From positions 1 through 16,919 of the forward strand of contig CAZVWR010000064.1 of the NCBI GenBank assembly GCA_964630905.1: a DNA stretch of 16,919 nt, written 5' to 3'. A model generated the notes under the pieces. That model was not told the DNA's origin, searched no databases, and saw only the letters and a program-made list of their open reading frames with translations. This DNA comes from JAGOEX01 sp964630905. GTDB lineage: Bacteria; UBP6; UBA1177. This document shows positions 14,798 through 16,919 of the stretch, piece after piece. Numbering within the stretch: the stretch's first letter is position 1; the number at the start of each line of letters is the position of its first letter. The position numbers were made by a program, and so were the translations under genes.

Positions 14798-16146
14798 AAG
14801 CAAAAATATTTATTATTTCGGCATTATTTTTTTCAGGATCGCTTTTCGCGTCAGGAAGCTTTATAAGTTGCGAGCCCTCTATAATCTTTCCTGAAATTTT
14901 CCCTCTGGAATCCCCGGAATGTTTTTCATTCGACACTGCAAATGCTGTTTACTCCAACGGTACCGTTTCTTTAAAACGATATCTTGAGATGTTTGGTACA
15001 TCAAATCAGACAGATATTTACAGATATCTTTATTATCTCAGACGGAATGAGAACCTCTCTGCCCTTATGGTGCTTATGCGTATGACAGCAACAGGGTCAA
15101 TAAAAGGTTCAGAGGATGTTTTTTATAATGAATTCAACAACCTGCTTCTTGGCGGAATAAAGGAGAGTGAGAATTCAGGTGGAAGTAAGAACCTGAATCT
15201 GATGAATGATAAAGGTCCGGTAAATGTCAGAGATCTTTCGAATAATTTCTTTTCAGCCCTTTCCTACATAGCTGCATATGTCATGGAGGAGAAAAATTCT
15301 AAGAACATTGATGCAGAAATACTCGTAAGAAGTTTTAATTACATTATATCCAATATTCATTCAGGTATAGACTGGAATGACGATATTTATATAAACGATA
15401 TTTTTAACTCTTTCATAGTGATGAAAAATGAAGGTCTCTTGAAAAGCTTCACGGAAATTTTCTATTTTTACATAAGGGGTGATAAGAACACTCCACCTTT
15501 CAGTGACTATGTAAAACTTCGTGAGATAGGAATGGTTAAAGACATGCGTCCATTCCCGTCCGGCAGAAACGAAGGGGTTAAAGAAAGAAAGGTGTTTTCA
15601 TCATTCTTCCTGGAAAACATCAATAATGTTGATAAGATAGTTGTATCATCGGATTTCAAGCAGATCGCACATTCGGACAGCTCCGGTGTGTGCAGTTATC
15701 TTGAAGAGAGAGGGGAATGGCTTAAAAAGTTAAAGGATACTGATGAAGAGGATATAATTTTCAATGAAAGCGTGAAGATCGTTGAACAGTGTCCCGACTC
15801 ATTTCAGCTTCCTTTTAAGCTTGGGAAAGGGGTCATAACGGTGTACAAAGATGCAAGCTGGATCACAGACCTTGCTTTTGCCATAAATTACATCACAAGA
15901 GAAAACATGGCTGAAGATGAAGCAAAAATAATCATAGAGGGCGCTATCAGATCAAGTCTCGGAAAAAATAGTGAAATAGCTGATAAGAAACTCGCAGAAG
16001 ATATCCTGTCATATGTCTGGGAGACAGGGAAGGCCGAAGAGATGGTAAAAGCTCTTTTTGCAAAGAAAATGTCTGAAGGGAAAATCGTCAATGATGCTGA
16101 CCCGGTAACTCAAGCGGCAGAAATTATATCAAAGATACTGTTTTAA
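14794..16146 (+). CDS. Exported protein of unknown function
   Basis: A 450-residue protein starting at TTG, overlapping the helicase stop as TTGA, with GGAG at 14785-14788. Residues 1-19 or 20 are a signal peptide (hydrophobic IFIISALFFSGSLFA) with a probable SPase I site near FAS/G. Cys26 in FISC could be read as a weak lipobox but lies too far behind the hydrophobic core. The mature protein is mostly alpha-helical in appearance, rich in Asn, Asp and Lys, and has four cysteines (26, one near 43, and those in GVCSY and VEQCPDS), enough for two disulfides in the periplasm. No catalytic motif, TM helix or known repeat is seen, and I recognise no family. It is the last gene of the six-gene run; the next gene, gyrB, has its own promoter. 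Confidence 0.7.
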   Translation: MKAKIFIISALFFSGSLFASGSFISCEPSIIFPEIFPLESPECFSFDTANAVYSNGTVSLKRYLEMFGTSNQTDIYRYLYYLRRNENLSALMVLMRMTATGSIKGSEDVFYNEFNNLLLGGIKESENSGGSKNLNLMNDKGPVNVRDLSNNFFSALSYIAAYVMEEKNSKNIDAEILVRSFNYIISNIHSGIDWNDDIYINDIFNSFIVMKNEGLLKSFTEIFYFYIRGDKNTPPFSDYVKLREIGMVKDMRPFPSGRNEGVKERKVFSSFFLENINNVDKIVVSSDFKQIAHSDSSGVCSYLEERGEWLKKLKDTDEEDIIFNESVKIVEQCPDSFQLPFKLGKGVITVYKDASWITDLAFAINYITRENMAEDEAKIIIEGAIRSSLGKNSEIADKKLAEDILSYVWETGKAEEMVKALFAKKMSEGKIVNDADPVTQAAEIISKILF

Positions 16147-16156
16147 ATACTGTTTT
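16135..16156 (+). repeat. Short tandem duplication across a stop codon
   Basis: ATACTGTTTTAA (16135-16146, encoding Ile-Leu-Phe-stop) is followed at once by ATACTGTTTT (16147-16156). The 10-nt match at a 12-nt period looks like a recent slip duplication of the gene end. It does not change the reading frame or the stop codon. Confidence 0.5.
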
Positions 16157-16243
16157 CCGCCCTTCAACTGAATTGATGCGAAATCATATGAAAATACAGA
16201 CACATATATATTGTAATAAAAAACTAAATAAAAATATATACCT

Positions 16244-16263
16244 AAAAAAAATAGTATTTTTTT
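16244..16263. other. A/T-tract palindrome upstream of gyrB
   Basis: A run of eight A, then TAGTA, then seven T makes 9-bp perfectly complementary arms around a single central G (16254). A one-base centre is too tight for a hairpin terminator. It sits 13 nt before the -35 box of the gyrB promoter, where A/T tracts can bend DNA or act like an UP element. Confidence 0.4.
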
Positions 16264-16275
16264 CTTCTATTAAAT

Positions 16276-16303
16276 TTGCTTTTTAGGATTCGATATTTAT
16301 AAT
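16276..16303 (+). promoter_or_regulatory. Likely gyrB promoter
   Basis: TTGCTT (16276-16281), a 16-nt spacer and a perfect TATAAT (16298-16303) precede gyrB. The start would be near 16310, giving a leader of about 25 nt. In several bacteria the gyrB promoter responds to supercoiling; a short spacer and an A/T-rich flank fit that, but the sequence alone does not show it. Confidence 0.6.
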
Positions 16304-16334
16304 GAACTGTCTGTAGAACTTTGGAGGTTTACTT

Positions 16335-16919
16335 ATGACAGATGTAAATGAAAAGCTTGCGTTAGAGTTGCAGGAAGAAAAGGAATACGGTGCCGCCAGT
16401 ATTCAAGTTTTAAAGGGGCTTGAAGCAGTCAGGAAGAGACCCGGCATGTATATCGGTGACACAGATGACGGAAGCGGTCTGCACCACATGATATACGAAG
16501 TAGTTGACAACAGTGTCGATGAGGCATTGGCAGGTCACTGTGATAAAATCTCGGTCTATATCCATGTTGATGAAAGCATCACCGTGAAAGACAACGGCAG
16601 AGGAATCCCTGTTGATATTCACAAAGAGGAGAAGCGTTCCGCCGCTGAAGTCATAATGACCGTTCTCCATGCCGGAGGAAAATTTGACAACAATGCATAT
16701 AAAGTTGCCGGCGGTCTTCACGGAGTAGGTGTAAGCTGTGTCAACGCTTTGTCTGAATGGCTGACGCTGAAGATAAAAAGACAGGGCGGTGAATATTATC
16801 AGGAATACAAAAGAGGTGTTCCTGTCGCTCCACTGAAAAGGATCGGTGAAACATCTGAAAAAGGGACAAAGATAACTTTCAAGCCCGACCCGCAAATATT
16901 TACAATGACTGAATTCTCA
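16335..16919 (+). CDS. gyrB: DNA gyrase subunit B, N-terminal part (runs off the window)
   Basis: The first 195 codons of GyrB; the gene is cut by the window edge and shows no damage. The GHKL ATPase motifs are intact: Glu55-Val-Val-Asp58-Asn59 (catalytic Glu and Mg-binding Asn), DNGRGIP at 86-92, HAGGKF at 112-117, and the GGLHGVGVS ATP lid at 126-134. LRPGMYIG-type entry (KRPGMYIGD) and GLHHMIYEVVDNSVDEALAGHC favour GyrB over ParE. With GyrA it introduces negative supercoils using ATP. ATG 16335 follows a strong GGAGG at 16323-16327. dnaA, dnaN and recF, often upstream of gyrB near the origin, are absent; the gene before it is the unknown exported protein. Confidence 0.96.
   Translation, partial: MTDVNEKLALELQEEKEYGAASIQVLKGLEAVRKRPGMYIGDTDDGSGLHHMIYEVVDNSVDEALAGHCDKISVYIHVDESITVKDNGRGIPVDIHKEEKRSAAEVIMTVLHAGGKFDNNAYKVAGGLHGVGVSCVNALSEWLTLKIKRQGGEYYQEYKRGVPVAPLKRIGETSEKGTKITFKPDPQIFTMTEFS

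Noticed and set aside
16147..16240. Terminator after the six-gene operon
   Set aside because: Only short stems such as TGAT/ATCA near 16176-16188 were found, without a GC-rich stem and T-run; the way this operon ends remains unclear.
16410..16895. 161-codon open frame on the minus strand inside gyrB
   Set aside because: The plus strand encodes unmistakable GyrB ATPase motifs; the antisense product resembles nothing and has no ribosome site that stands out.
16335..16919. Replication origin next to gyrB
   Set aside because: No dnaA, dnaN or recF and no cluster of DnaA boxes is seen on the visible side; gyrB is not always near the origin.

Overview
The window is about 17 kb of fairly AT-rich bacterial chromosome, densely coding and with short gaps. 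The organism looks Gram-negative: there is a LolA-type periplasmic lipoprotein carrier, three lipoproteins or likely lipoproteins, and several exported proteins. It is probably chemotactic, since one gene carries a methyl-accepting signalling domain. Double-propeller/Y_Y_Y sensors are common in the Bacteroidota/FCB group and some deltaproteobacterial lineages, but nothing here fixes the phylum. No phage, IS element, CRISPR array or other clear mobile DNA is visible.

Left part (1-4288): a tRNA-Leu(CAA) on the minus strand has a near-consensus promoter. It diverges from a 10-TM EamA/DMT transporter. Next comes a large one-TM receptor in which a periplasmic double seven-bladed propeller and Y_Y_Y domain are joined to a cytoplasmic MCP signalling hairpin. 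This output is unusual, because these sensors normally end in a histidine kinase, a GGDEF domain or an AraC-type regulator.

Middle-left (4289-6870, minus strand): a two-gene ECF sigma factor/zinc-finger anti-sigma operon with overlapping ORFs ends exactly where the receptor gene ends, with the stop codons back to back. Behind it is a stand-alone HisC-type aminotransferase with no other his genes nearby.

Middle-right (6871-16146, plus strand): a 266-bp divergent regulatory gap contains a perfect TGTAAAA/TTTTACA inverted repeat and a plausible sigma-70 promoter. It is followed by six tightly packed genes, with 4-nt overlaps or gaps of at most 15 nt. In order they encode a CpoB/YbgF-like coiled-coil/TPR lipoprotein, a beta-propeller lipoprotein, a large lipoprotein with an acidic linker, LolA, a SWIM/SNF2 helicase, and an unrecognised exported protein. 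The layout suggests a single envelope-related transcription unit with an unexpected SNF2 ATPase inside it.

Right edge (16147-16919): an AT-rich gap with a good promoter leads into the first 195 codons of gyrB, which runs off the window. dnaA, dnaN and recF are not next to it on the visible side.

The best candidates for something under-described are the propeller-MCP receptor and the six-gene lipoprotein/LolA/SNF2 operon.
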